Origin: Actinokineospora alba | Lineage (GTDB): Bacteria; Actinomycetota; Actinomycetes; Mycobacteriales; Pseudonocardiaceae | Direction: 5' to 3' | Length of the DNA stretch: 64,000 nucleotides | Assembly: GCF_004362515.1 (NCBI RefSeq) | Contig: NZ_SNXU01000001.1 | Location: forward strand, 4,960,001 to 5,024,000 | Shown: positions 24,429-32,466 of the stretch, piece by piece | Layout of the letters: every line of letters begins with the position of its first letter | Position numbering within the stretch: position 1 is the first letter of the stretch | The notes under the pieces: generated by a model | Told to the model about the DNA's origin: nothing | The model's database searches: none | The model's input: the letters and a program-made list of their open reading frames with translations, nothing else | Position numbers and translations under genes: made by a program

Positions 24429-25226
24429 TCACGGCTGGGTGATTCCCTCGCGCAGCGTCTCCAGGGTCTTGCTGAGCAGGCGCGATACGTGCATCTGGGA
24501 CAGGCCGACCCGGTTGGCGATCTCGGTCTGGGTGAGATTGCCGTAGAAGCGCAGCACCAGGATCCGGCGTTCCCGCGCGGGCAGGCGGTCCAGCAGCGGC
24601 CGCAGCGTCTCGTTGTTCTCCACCTCGTGGAACGCCTCGTCCTCGACGCCGATCCGGTCGGCGACGGGCGCGGAGTCCTCGTCGGGGCCGAGCATCTCGT
24701 CGAGCGACCGGGAGCGGTAGACCGCGCCCGCTTCGAGGCCCTCGTACACCTCTTCGGTGGAGATCCCCAGGTGGGCGGCGATTTCGCTGGGCGTCGGCGC
24801 GCGACCGAGGGTCTGGGAAAGCTTCGAGCCCGCCGCGCTCACCGCGAGGTGGCGTTCCTGCAGCCTGCGCGGCACCCGGATGGCCCACCCCGAGTCGCGG
24901 AAGTACCTGCGCACCTCGCCCATCACGGTGGGGATGGCGAAGGACAGGAAGTCCGTGCCCCGGTCGGGGTCGAAGCGGTCGATCGCGTTGAGCAGGCCCA
25001 CGGTCGCCACTTGCAGCAGGTCGTCGTGCGACTCGCCGCGGTGGCTGAACCGCTGCGCGATGTGTTCGGCGATGGGGAGATGCCCGGTCACGAGCTCCTC
25101 CCGGAGGACGGCGCGCTCCGGGGAGTCGGGGGGCAGCTCCGCCATCGCCTCGAACAGTGGCCGCAGGTGTCCGTACCCCTCCGACGAGTCTCGGTAGGCG
25201 GCGCTGGTCAACTGCGGTTGGGTCAT
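24429..25226 (-). CDS. SigB/SigF/SigG-family RNA polymerase sigma factor
   Basis: 265 residues of the general-stress sigma-70 family. Region 2: GESHDDLLQVATVGLLNAID, RFDPDRGTDFLSFAIPTVMG, EVRRYFRDSGWAIRVPRRLQE. Region 3: LGRAPTPSEIAAHLGIS. Region 4: DRLPARERRILVLRFYGN, LTQTEIANRVGLSQMHVSRLL. This class reads GGGTA-type promoters; three such motifs lie within 2.3 kb and upstream of nearby genes, so this gene likely heads a local stress regulon. No RsbW-type anti-sigma or RsbV-type antagonist is adjacent, so control by partner switching must be encoded elsewhere. The ribosome site before ATG 25226 is weak (GGGAGCGGG). Confidence 0.93.
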   Translation of the reverse strand: MTQPQLTSAAYRDSSEGYGHLRPLFEAMAELPPDSPERAVLREELVTGHLPIAEHIAQRFSHRGESHDDLLQVATVGLLNAIDRFDPDRGTDFLSFAIPTVMGEVRRYFRDSGWAIRVPRRLQERHLAVSAAGSKLSQTLGRAPTPSEIAAHLGISTEEVYEGLEAGAVYRSRSLDEMLGPDEDSAPVADRIGVEDEAFHEVENNETLRPLLDRLPARERRILVLRFYGNLTQTEIANRVGLSQMHVSRLLSKTLETLREGITQP

Positions 25227-25350
25227 GCCCGCTCCCGTTCCAGGCTGGGGTGTCCACGTGGTTCGTCGTAGATTGGTGGACTACCACCGATCAATGAACC
25301 TCAAGCGCCCACGACCGGGTACGGTCGGATAATGCCTGGTCAGAGCCGTG

Positions 25351-26235
25351 TCAGCGCGGGTGGAGCTCGGCGGCGACCACGCGCGCGATGTCGGCGACGA
25401 TGCGATTTTGTCCAGGAATGGTCGGATCGGTCCGGGTCGTGTAGACGGCGATGACCAGCGGCGCCCCGCCGGGCGGCCAGGTGACCGCGATGTCGTTGAG
25501 GGCGCCGTAGTCGCCGCCGCCGGTCTTGTCGCCGGTCGTCCAGTCCTTCGGCAGCCCCGCCCGGATCCGCTCGTCGCCGGTCTTGTTGCCGATCAGCCAG
25601 CCGGTGAGCTCGGCCCGGTCACTGGGGTGCAGTGCGTCGCCGAGGACAAGTTTCCGCAGGTCCCGCGCGATGGCGTCGGGCGTGCTGGTGTCGCGCGGGT
25701 CGCCGGGGAGGTTGGTGTTGAGGTCGGTCTCGTAGCGGTCGAGGCGGGTCCAGCGGTCACCCAGGGTGCGGGCGAACTCCCCGATGCTTGAGGGGCCGCC
25801 GAGCAGGCGCAGCAGGAGATTGGCCGCGGTGTTGTCACTGGTGGTCATGGTGGCCGCGCACAGGGCGCGCACGGTCATGCCGGTGTCGACGTGCAGTTCG
25901 GTGACGGGAGAGTGGGTCACGAGGTCGGCGTGGGTGTAGTGGATCACCCGCTCCATCAGGCCAGGGTCGGCGGTGCGCGCTTCTTGCAGGATCGCGGCCG
26001 AGGCGAGGCACTTGAAGGTCGAGCAGAGCGCGAACCGTTCGTGCGCTCGGTAGCGGATGGTTTTGCCGGTACCGGTGTTGATCGCGGTGACGCCGATGCG
26101 GCCGGGGTATTCGGCTTCGAGTTCTCGCAGGGTGCGCTGGGCGCTGGTCGCGGCGGCTTGGCCTGCGGTCGCGACGAGGAGGGGGGCGGCGAGAGCGGCG
26201 GTGAGGAGGGTGCGGCGTTTGTGATCAAGTCCCAT
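25351..26235 (-). CDS. bla: Class A beta-lactamase, probably Tat-exported
   Basis: 294 residues. The N-terminus has a twin-arginine-like signal (HKRRTLLTAALAAPLL) ending near AGQAAA. All class A motifs are present: Ser72-Thr-Phe-Lys75, Ser133-Asp-Asn135, the omega-loop Glu169 in RYETDLNTNLPGD, and Lys237-Thr-Gly239. Spacing agrees with Ambler numbering 70/73/130/166/234. It should hydrolyse penicillins outside the membrane; spectrum cannot be read from sequence. ATG 26235 is chosen because the signal peptide begins there; the frame extends upstream without a plausible start. No BlaI/AmpR-type regulator is adjacent. Confidence 0.94.
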   Translation of the reverse strand: MGLDHKRRTLLTAALAAPLLVATAGQAAATSAQRTLRELEAEYPGRIGVTAINTGTGKTIRYRAHERFALCSTFKCLASAAILQEARTADPGLMERVIHYTHADLVTHSPVTELHVDTGMTVRALCAATMTTSDNTAANLLLRLLGGPSSIGEFARTLGDRWTRLDRYETDLNTNLPGDPRDTSTPDAIARDLRKLVLGDALHPSDRAELTGWLIGNKTGDERIRAGLPKDWTTGDKTGGGDYGALNDIAVTWPPGGAPLVIAVYTTRTDPTIPGQNRIVADIARVVAAELHPR

Positions 26236-26276
26236 GGTTGGAAAGGTACAGACCATGGGTGTAGAAGGTGTGGAGA

Positions 26277-26873
26277 TCAGGTGATGGCGAGGTGGCCCGC
26301 ATCCGGTGTGTCCCACCATCGCGGCGACTCGAGCTCCCCGTTCTCCGGGTCGGCGAAGAAGAACGGAACCCCCAGCCGTTCGGCCACGGCCTGGCCCTTT
26401 GACGCCGCTTCCTCACCCTGATCGTCGCCGCGGAACACGGCGAGGCAGACCTCGTCGAACGCATCGTGGTGGCGACTCGGCCCTCGCACGATCACGCTCA
26501 GGCAGATCATCCAGCCCCACGAATCGCCGTCCCGATAAGCCTCGACCACGACCGGTGGCTCGCCGAGTGTCGTGGCCTCGGCGAGCATCTCCTCGACTGT
26601 GGTCTCCGGTGGCACCGTGACGCGGCCCTGCTCGATCAAGACGCCGTACCGGTAAGCCACCAGCTCTTTGCCAAGCGGGATGCTTGGTTTGGGCTTGATG
26701 CCGGACTTGTCGCGAAGGGCGACGATCGCGAGGACCACCCGCCGCTGGCAGACGAGTTCATCGATCTCGTCGCGGACCGACGCGGGCGTCATCGCCCAAG
26801 CGGTCCGTGCCTCACCGTGATGGCAGGGCCGGCCTTCGGCAATGGGGCCGCATAGGTCGCAGTCGTCTTCCAC
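26277..26873 (-). CDS. Hypothetical protein
   Basis: 198 residues, GTG start; a CACAAT 5-6 nt upstream suggests a leaderless mRNA. The N-terminus has a CDLCG motif with a further Cys and paired His at 17-19 (CHH), so the first 20 residues may bind zinc. The rest looks like a mixed alpha/beta protein with acidic helices (TTVEEMLAEATTLGEP) and a Trp-rich GDSWGWMICLSVI stretch. I do not recognise the family. It lies 41 nt upstream of the beta-lactamase start, in the same direction, so co-transcription is possible, but nothing ties it functionally to antibiotic resistance. Confidence 0.75.
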   Translation of the reverse strand: MEDDCDLCGPIAEGRPCHHGEARTAWAMTPASVRDEIDELVCQRRVVLAIVALRDKSGIKPKPSIPLGKELVAYRYGVLIEQGRVTVPPETTVEEMLAEATTLGEPPVVVEAYRDGDSWGWMICLSVIVRGPSRHHDAFDEVCLAVFRGDDQGEEAASKGQAVAERLGVPFFFADPENGELESPRWWDTPDAGHLAIT

Positions 26874-26907
26874 CGCACCATTGTGACCCCCGGGTCGGCA
26901 GTCTTTG

Positions 26908-27501
26908 TCACCCAGCCTTGCCGCGTAGGAGTTGTTCGAACGGGATGGGGTCGTCGAATCCGTTCGTCTTGGCCCTGGATGGTTTGCCGCTGACCAGGTC
27001 GGCGAGTTCGGTGCCCGCGCGGGCCACTCGATCCGCCAGGCCCTGGTCGTGGCCGCCCCAGTCCTCCGTCGCCGCGAACACCGCTGTCGGGGTCACGATT
27101 GCGCGTAGGTAGGCGAACATCGGGCGTAGGGCGTGTTCCAACGCGAGTGAGTGGCGGGCGGTTCCGCCGGTTGCTCCGAGTAGGACTGGTTTGCCCGCCA
27201 GGGAATCCGGTTCCAGCACATCGAAGAAGGACTTGAACAGGCCGCTGTAAGAAGCGTTGAAGATCGGGGTGACGGCGATCAGGCCGTCCGCTTCGGCGAC
27301 CGTGTCGATCGCCGTTCGCAAGGCGGGTGGTGGGAAGCCGGTCAGGAGGTTGTCGGCGATGTCGTGGGCGTGTTCGCGCAGGTTGACCACCCGCACCTGC
27401 GCGGGCACCGTCCGCTGGACCGCCGCCGCGAGGCGGTCGGCCAGCAGGCGGGTGGACGACGGTTCGCTGAGACCCGCGGACACCACGGCGATGGTCGTCA
27501 T
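26908..27501 (-). CDS. NADPH-dependent FMN reductase (CE1759-type)
   Basis: 197 residues of the flavodoxin-like NADPH-dependent FMN reductase family. The N-terminal IAVVSAGLSEPSSTRLLADR forms the phosphate loop; VTPIFNASYSGLFKSFFDVL and PVLLGATGGTARHSLAL follow. It should supply reduced FMN to the luciferase-like monooxygenase encoded just upstream; the two genes overlap by 4 nt. The same two-gene pair is conserved in corynebacteria and relatives (named CE1758/CE1759). Confidence 0.9.
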   Translation of the reverse strand: MTTIAVVSAGLSEPSSTRLLADRLAAAVQRTVPAQVRVVNLREHAHDIADNLLTGFPPPALRTAIDTVAEADGLIAVTPIFNASYSGLFKSFFDVLEPDSLAGKPVLLGATGGTARHSLALEHALRPMFAYLRAIVTPTAVFAATEDWGGHDQGLADRVARAGTELADLVSGKPSRAKTNGFDDPIPFEQLLRGKAG

Positions 27502-28586
27502 CGGGTGGCCTCCACGGTCGACGCGGCGAGCAGGGTCTGGTGGGTCGGCGCCTCGGGGACGTGGGCCGGGCGGAGCGCGGCGAATTCCTTGCGCAGTACC
27601 GGGATCACTTCCTCGCCGAGCAGGTCGAGCTGTTCCAGCACCGTCTTGAGCGGCAGGCCCGCGTGGTCCACAAGGAACAGTTGCCGCTGGTAGTCGCCGA
27701 AGGAGTCGCGGAAGGACAGAGTCTTGTCGATGACCTCCTGCGGGCTGCCGACGGTCAGCGGCGTCTGGTCGGTGAAGTCCTCAAGGGACGGTCCGTGGCC
27801 GTAGACCGGCGCGTTGTCGAAGTACGGGCGGAACTCGCGGACCGCGTCCTGGGAGTTCTTCCGCATGAACACGTGCCCGCCGAGGCCGACGATCGCCTGC
27901 TCCGCCTTGCCGTGCCCGTAGTGCTCGAAGCGGCTCCGGTAGAGGTTGACCAACCGGATGAAGTGTTCCTTTGGCCAGAAGATGTTGTTCGCGAAGAACC
28001 CGTCGCCGTAGTACGCGGCCTGCTCGGCGATCTCCGGGCTGCGGATCGAACCGTGCCAGACGAACGGCGGCACACCGTCGAGCGGGCGCGGGGTCGAGGT
28101 GAACGAGCGCAGTGGCGTGCGGAACCTGCCCTCCCAGCCGACGACGTCCTCGCGCCACAGCCTGCGCAGCAGGGCGTAGTTCTCGATCGCCAGGTCGATG
28201 CCGTCGCGGATGTCCTTGCCGAACCACGGGTAGACGGGTCCGGTGTTGCCGCGGCCCATCATCAGGTCGACCCGGCCGCCCGCGAGGTGCTGCAGCATCG
28301 CGAAGTCCTCGGCGATCTTGACCGGGTCGTTCGTGGTGATCAGCGTGGTCGAGGTGGACAGGATCAGCCGCTCGGTGCGCGCGGCGATGTAGCCCAGCAT
28401 CGTGGTGGGGGAGGACGGCACGAACGGCGGGTTGTGGTGCTCGCCGGTCGCGAACACGTCCAGTCCGACCTCCTCGGCCTTGAGCGCGATCGTGACCATC
28501 GCCTGGATGCGCTCGGCCTCCGTGACGGTCGTCCCGGTGGTCGGGTCGGTCGTCACATCGCCGACGGTGAAGATCCCGAACTGCAT
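27498..28586 (-). CDS. Luciferase-like (LLM) flavin-dependent monooxygenase (CE1758-type)
   Basis: 362 residues of the bacterial luciferase TIM-barrel fold: MQFGIFTVGD start, FATGEHHNPPFVPSSP (about 50-65, with the active-site EHH), LSTSTTLITTNDPVKIAEDF, GRVDLMMGRGNTGPVY and SPEIAEQAAYYGDGFFANN. It takes FMNH2 and O2, presumably from the coupled reductase, to oxidise an unknown organic substrate. ATG 28586 has AGAGG 7-8 nt upstream; the GTG six bases earlier is too close to it. An imperfect palindrome (28609-28626) lies right upstream and may bind a MarR/TetR-type repressor. Confidence 0.92.
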   Translation of the reverse strand: MQFGIFTVGDVTTDPTTGTTVTEAERIQAMVTIALKAEEVGLDVFATGEHHNPPFVPSSPTTMLGYIAARTERLILSTSTTLITTNDPVKIAEDFAMLQHLAGGRVDLMMGRGNTGPVYPWFGKDIRDGIDLAIENYALLRRLWREDVVGWEGRFRTPLRSFTSTPRPLDGVPPFVWHGSIRSPEIAEQAAYYGDGFFANNIFWPKEHFIRLVNLYRSRFEHYGHGKAEQAIVGLGGHVFMRKNSQDAVREFRPYFDNAPVYGHGPSLEDFTDQTPLTVGSPQEVIDKTLSFRDSFGDYQRQLFLVDHAGLPLKTVLEQLDLLGEEVIPVLRKEFAALRPAHVPEAPTHQTLLAASTVEATR

Positions 28587-28608
28587 GTCCACGCCTCTTC
28601 CCAGTAGG

Positions 28609-28626
28609 TAGTTCAGCTCTCAACTA
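28609..28626. promoter_or_regulatory. Candidate repressor operator upstream of the LLM operon
   Basis: TAGTTCAGCTCTCAACTA is symmetric at 14 of 18 positions (TAGTT/AACTA arms around AGCT). It lies 23 nt from the monooxygenase start and 72 nt from the divergent exporter start. Arms of this kind are typical of MarR/HxlR-type regulators that respond to electrophiles or quinones; no such regulator gene is adjacent. Confidence 0.45.
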
Positions 28627-28697
28627 TACCGAACAAGACCTGATCACCCGGTATTCCCCAACCGGCGCCGACGGATGCCTCCTCTTACGATCCGACC

Positions 28698-29666
28698 GTG
28701 AGCGAATCGGAGGGCGGGAGCACGCTGACGGTCGTCCTGGCCGGGGCGATGAACCTCGCCATCGCCGTCATGAAGCTCATCGCGGGCGTGATCACCGGCT
28801 CGGCGGCGATGCTGGCCGAGGCCGCGCACTCGGTCGCCGACACGTTCACCGAGTTGCTGCTCCTCACCGCGCTCAAGGTGTCCGACCGGCCGGCCGACCG
28901 CCGCCATCCGTTCGGCTACGGCAAGGCGCGGTACTTCTGGTCGCTGCTGGCGGCGGTGTCGATCTTCGTCTCGGGCGCGGTGTTCGCGCTCTACGAAGGC
29001 TTCTCCACTATCTTCGGCGAGCCGGAGGAGTCGACTTCGGCGCACGTGGCGTACATCGTCCTGATCATCGCCTTCGCGCTGGAGACCGTCTCCTGGACCC
29101 AGGCGCAGCGCCAGGTGCGCCGCGAGGCCGCCGAGCGGGGCCGCACCCTCCTCGGGCACCTGCGCCACGGCGACGACCCGACGTCGAAAACCGTGCTGTA
29201 CGAGGACTCGGCCGCGCTGCTCGGGCTGCTGATCGCGTTCTCCGGCATCGGGCTGCACCAAATCACGGGATCCTCGGTGTGGGACGGCATCGCCTCGGTG
29301 GCCATCGGCTTGCTGCTCGCGTTCGTCGCCTACCTCCTCGGGCGGACCAACGCGGGCCTGCTCATCGGCCGCCAGGCCTCGGCCGACCTCGTCTACGCGA
29401 TCCGCGACACCCTCGCCGCCGCCCGCGAGATCGAAGCCGTGGTCGACCTGCAGACCATGCTCATCGGCACCGACCGCGTCCTGGTCTGCGCGCGGGTGGA
29501 CTTCGACGACGCGCTCACCGCCGCCGACCTGGAACGCGCCTGCGTGCGGCTGGCGACCGACCTGGCCGCGGCCTACCCCGTCATCGCGGAGGTGTTCATC
29601 GAACCGGTTCCGCGGTCCGACGTGGCCCTTCGGTCGGCTGTCCTGGCCCGCTACGGCAAGCGGTAA
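28698..29666 (+). CDS. Cation diffusion facilitator (CDF) metal exporter
   Basis: 322 residues. The six-helix CDF core has the metal-site motif HSVAD (His44, Asp48) in helix 2 and EDSAALLG in helix 5, giving a H-D/E-D type site rather than the classic HD-HD. The cytosolic motif RRHPFGYGKARYFWSL follows helix 2, and a C-terminal ferredoxin-like domain (about 225-322) completes it. It uses proton antiport to export a divalent metal such as Mn, Fe, Zn or Co; specificity cannot be assigned. The GTG start with TTACGAT just upstream suggests a leaderless mRNA. The next gene, a phosphate permease, is 82 nt downstream. Confidence 0.92.
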   Translation: MSESEGGSTLTVVLAGAMNLAIAVMKLIAGVITGSAAMLAEAAHSVADTFTELLLLTALKVSDRPADRRHPFGYGKARYFWSLLAAVSIFVSGAVFALYEGFSTIFGEPEESTSAHVAYIVLIIAFALETVSWTQAQRQVRREAAERGRTLLGHLRHGDDPTSKTVLYEDSAALLGLLIAFSGIGLHQITGSSVWDGIASVAIGLLLAFVAYLLGRTNAGLLIGRQASADLVYAIRDTLAAAREIEAVVDLQTMLIGTDRVLVCARVDFDDALTAADLERACVRLATDLAAAYPVIAEVFIEPVPRSDVALRSAVLARYGKR

Positions 29667-29748
29667 AGCCGGCCGGCCCCCTGCGATCGTATGAACGAAT
29701 GGTTAACGTAGGTTTGCGTCGTTCCGGTCGTCGGGGGAGGGGTTTTCG

Positions 29749-30897
29749 GTGGATGTGTCTGTGCTGGTCACCATCGTGGTGGTGACCGCGCTGATCTTCG
29801 ACTTCACGAACGGCTTCCACGACACGGCCAACGCGATGGCCACGTCGATCGCCACGGGCGCGCTGCGCCCGAAGGTGGCCGTGGCGCTGTCGGCGGTGTT
29901 GAACCTGGTGGGCGCGTTTCTGTCGGTCGAGGTCGCGAAGACGATCTCGGGCGGCCTGGTCGACGACGCGGCGATCACCCCCGCGGTGGTGTTCGGCGGG
30001 TTGGTCGGGGCCATCGTCTGGAACCTGCTGACCTGGTACGTCGGCCTGCCGTCGAGTTCCTCGCACGCGCTGTTCGGCGGACTCATCGGCGCGACCTGGG
30101 TGGCCGCGGGCAGCGACGCCGTGCGGTTCGCCAAGCTGGCGGAGAAGGTGCTGGTCCCGGCCCTCGCCGCGCCGCTCATCGCGGGTCTGGCGGGCATGGT
30201 CGCCACCTACCTGGCCTTCCGTATCACCCGCCGGGCCACCGCGAGCCGCACACCGCGCGGCTTCCGCATCGGCCAGATCGCCTCGGCGTCGATGCTGTCG
30301 TTGGCGCACGGCACGAACGACGCGCAGAAGACGATGGGCATCATCACCCTCACCATGATCAGCGCGGGCACCCTGCCCAAGGACTCCGGCCCGCCGGTGT
30401 GGGTCATCGTGAGCGCGGGCGTCGCCATCGCCCTGGGCACCTACCTCGGCGGCTGGCGGATCATCCGCACCCTGGGCCGGGGCATCACCGACATCGGCGC
30501 CCCGCAGGGCTTTGCCGCCCAGGCCAGCGCCACCGCCGTCATCCTGACCTCGTCGCACCTGGGCATCGCGCTCTCGACCACGCACGTCTGCTCCGGCGGC
30601 ATCCTCGGCGCGGGCCTCGGCACGCCGCAGGCGAAGGTGCAGTGGGGAACCGCGGGCCGAATGATCCTGGCCTGGGTGATCACGCTGCCCGCCGCGGGCC
30701 TGGCAGGCGCCCTCGCCGGTGTCGTCGCCGAGTCCGGGACGTTCGGCACCATCGTGGTCGCCGTGGTCGGACTGGCGTTCGGCCTGGGCATCTACATCCG
30801 CTCGCGGCGCGACGTCGTCGGCGCGCACAACGTCAACGACATCCCGGTCGAACCCATCCCCGGTGAGACGGTCGAGACCTCGGGGGGCAGCCGATGA
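29749..30897 (+). CDS. pit: PiT-family inorganic phosphate permease
   Basis: 382 residues, about ten membrane helices. The duplicated PiT signatures are present: DFTNGFHDTANAMAT (about 18-32) in the N-terminal half and LAHGTNDAQKTMG (about 185-197) in the C-terminal half. The central SSSSHALFGG and the C-terminal ALSTTHVCSGG are also typical. It takes up metal-phosphate with protons at low affinity and constitutively in most species. The GTG start follows GGGGAGGGG. The gene overlaps the next small membrane-protein gene by 4 nt. Confidence 0.95.
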   Translation: MDVSVLVTIVVVTALIFDFTNGFHDTANAMATSIATGALRPKVAVALSAVLNLVGAFLSVEVAKTISGGLVDDAAITPAVVFGGLVGAIVWNLLTWYVGLPSSSSHALFGGLIGATWVAAGSDAVRFAKLAEKVLVPALAAPLIAGLAGMVATYLAFRITRRATASRTPRGFRIGQIASASMLSLAHGTNDAQKTMGIITLTMISAGTLPKDSGPPVWVIVSAGVAIALGTYLGGWRIIRTLGRGITDIGAPQGFAAQASATAVILTSSHLGIALSTTHVCSGGILGAGLGTPQAKVQWGTAGRMILAWVITLPAAGLAGALAGVVAESGTFGTIVVAVVGLAFGLGIYIRSRRDVVGAHNVNDIPVEPIPGETVETSGGSR

Positions 30898-31118
30898 ACA
30901 TCAACTGGTCGCTGCTGGTCGAGGTTCTCGTCGTCGCCTTCGGCACGGCGCTGGGGACCGTGGTCCTGTTCTCGCTGGGGGTGCGCGGCTGGTCCGACCA
31001 CGCCGACGCCCGCGAGAAAGGCGGGTCCAGTGTCGTCGGTATCGCCATGGCGGCGGTGAGTTTCGCGCTGTGCGCGGCGATCGTGGCCTTCGGCCTCTGG
31101 ATCATCGTCGCAGGCTGA
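30894..31118 (+). CDS. Small two-helix membrane protein coupled to the phosphate permease
   Basis: 74 residues, ATG overlapping the pit stop (ATGA). Helix 1 runs from about residue 6 to 27 and helix 2 from about 49 to 71, joined by a charged loop RGWSDHADAREKGGSSVVG. Small proteins of this shape follow pit in many actinobacteria and are probably accessory to the transporter. No motif points to a more specific role. Confidence 0.8.
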   Translation: MNINWSLLVEVLVVAFGTALGTVVLFSLGVRGWSDHADAREKGGSSVVGIAMAAVSFALCAAIVAFGLWIIVAG

Positions 31119-31333
31119 CCCGCCCGGCCGGTCGGTAGGTCTGCAGGAGCACGTTGGGGCCGACGTTGCGCGACTCCACCAGCTCCAGGTCCGAGGTGCC
31201 CGCGCCGCCGTTGAACAGGCGCCATCAGCTCGTCGAACTTGAACTGCTCGCCGTCCGGGGCGGGGGACTTGAAGCTCCAGCCGCCATGCTCGAAGCCCTC
31301 GGCGCCGCCCGGGTCCTCGATGACGCCGCTCAC
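31102..31333 (-). pseudogene. Remnant of a DHFR-family (RibD C-terminal) gene with internal deletion
   Basis: On the minus strand, 31333-31220 encodes GVIEDPGGAEGFEHGGWSF followed by a SPAPDGEQFKFDELMA stretch, typical of the first 40 residues of a DHFR-family protein lacking its first dozen residues. At about 31219-31222 the frame shifts, and 31218-31105 encodes LFNGGAGTSDLELVESRN then VGPNVLLQTYRPAG, the typical C-terminus of the same family. About 100 codons, the NADPH-binding middle, are missing. An in-frame TGA directly precedes the GTG at 31333. No functional protein is expected. It belongs to the same family as the intact gene at 14293. Confidence 0.75.
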
Positions 31334-31380
31334 TCACCCGACGAGCGCTCCACCGCGGAATCGACAGACCGCGACAAAGT

Positions 31381-31394
31381 AGTTTCGAGAAACT
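31381..31394. promoter_or_regulatory. Short inverted repeat upstream of the alcohol dehydrogenase
   Basis: AGTTTC-GA-GAAACT, a 6-bp inverted repeat with 2-nt spacer, lies 26 nt before the dehydrogenase ATG. It could be an operator, but a 6-bp repeat can occur by chance. Confidence 0.3.
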
Positions 31395-31419
31395 TCCAAC
31401 CGAGACCGGAGGACCGCCC

Positions 31420-32460
31420 ATGCGCGCCGTCGTGATCACCGAGTTCGGCGTGAAACCGCTGGTCGAAGAGGTGACCGAACCCAAGCCGAGCCGCGACGGG
31501 GTCGTCGTGCGAGTCGAGGCGACCGGCGTCTGCCGCAGCGACTGGCACGCGTGGCAGGGACACGACCCGAGCGTCGCGCTGCCGCACGTGGCCGGGCACG
31601 AACTCGCGGGCCGCATCGTGGAAGTCGGGCCCGAGGTCCACGGGTGGCGGCTGGGGGAGCGGGTGACAGTGCCGTTCGTCTGCGCGTGCGGCGCCTGCCC
31701 CCAGTGCGCGAGCGGCAACCAGCAGGTGTGCGACCGGCAATTCCAGCCCGGCTCCACCCATTGGGGCTCCTTCGCGGAGTTCGTGGCGCTCGACCACGCC
31801 CAGGCGAACCTGGTCCGGCTCCCCGAGTCGATCGACTCGGCCGCCGCGGCGGTTCTCGGCTGCCGCTTCGGCACCGCGTACCGGGCGGTCCTGCGCCAAG
31901 GCGCGGTGCGGGCCGGGCAGTGGGTCGCGGTGCACGGGTGCGGCGGCGCGGGCATCTCCGCCGTGCTCCTCGCCGTCGCGGCGGGCGCCCGGGTCGTGGC
32001 CGTGGACCTGTCCCGCGCGGCGCTCGACCTGGCGTCGTCGCTGGGGGCGGAGGCGGTGATCGACGCCGGGGAGACCGACGTCGCGGCGGCCGTCCGTGAC
32101 GTCACCGGCGGCGGCGCCCACGTGTCGCTCGACTGCGTCGGTCACCCGGCGACGTGCGCTGCTTCGGTTGCGTGCCTGCGCAAACGCGGCAGGCACGTGC
32201 AGGTCGGGCTGATGCCGCCGTCCCTCGGTGTCGCGCCGATCCCGATGCACCAGGTGATCGCCGACGAACTCGTCCTGTTGGGAAGCCACGGTGTCCAAGC
32301 GCACGAATACCCGGCGATGCTGAGCATGGTCGAGCAGTCCGGTATGGACCTCTCGCGACTGGTGGGGCCCCGGATCGGCCTTCTCGGCGTGCCGGACGCG
32401 CTGGCCGCGATGAACGACGCCGTGCCCGGTCGGGCCGGGGTCACGGTCGTCGAACTCTGA
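31420..32460 (+). CDS. Zinc-dependent medium-chain alcohol dehydrogenase
   Basis: 346-residue MDR-family enzyme. The catalytic zinc is held by Cys38 (GVCRSDWHAW) and His60-Glu61 (VAGHELAG) with a later Cys; the structural zinc by Cys90, Cys93, Cys96 and Cys104. The Rossmann motif VHGCGGAGISAVLLA and an Asp in VVAVDLSRAALD suggest NAD(H) preference. It resembles alcohol dehydrogenases acting on small primary alcohols. Start has GGAGG upstream. A PucR-type regulator is convergent 6 nt downstream, so it is not obviously its regulator. A short inverted repeat lies in front. Confidence 0.92.
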   Translation: MRAVVITEFGVKPLVEEVTEPKPSRDGVVVRVEATGVCRSDWHAWQGHDPSVALPHVAGHELAGRIVEVGPEVHGWRLGERVTVPFVCACGACPQCASGNQQVCDRQFQPGSTHWGSFAEFVALDHAQANLVRLPESIDSAAAAVLGCRFGTAYRAVLRQGAVRAGQWVAVHGCGGAGISAVLLAVAAGARVVAVDLSRAALDLASSLGAEAVIDAGETDVAAAVRDVTGGGAHVSLDCVGHPATCAASVACLRKRGRHVQVGLMPPSLGVAPIPMHQVIADELVLLGSHGVQAHEYPAMLSMVEQSGMDLSRLVGPRIGLLGVPDALAAMNDAVPGRAGVTVVEL

Positions 32461-32466
32461 GCACGC

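Noticed and set aside
29667..29748. PHO box in front of the phosphate permease
   Set aside because: No direct repeats of the GTTCACC type could be found; the permease may be constitutive.
31154..31435. Plus-strand 93-codon frame upstream of the alcohol dehydrogenase
   Set aside because: It is the antisense of the DHFR-family remnant and has no ribosome site.
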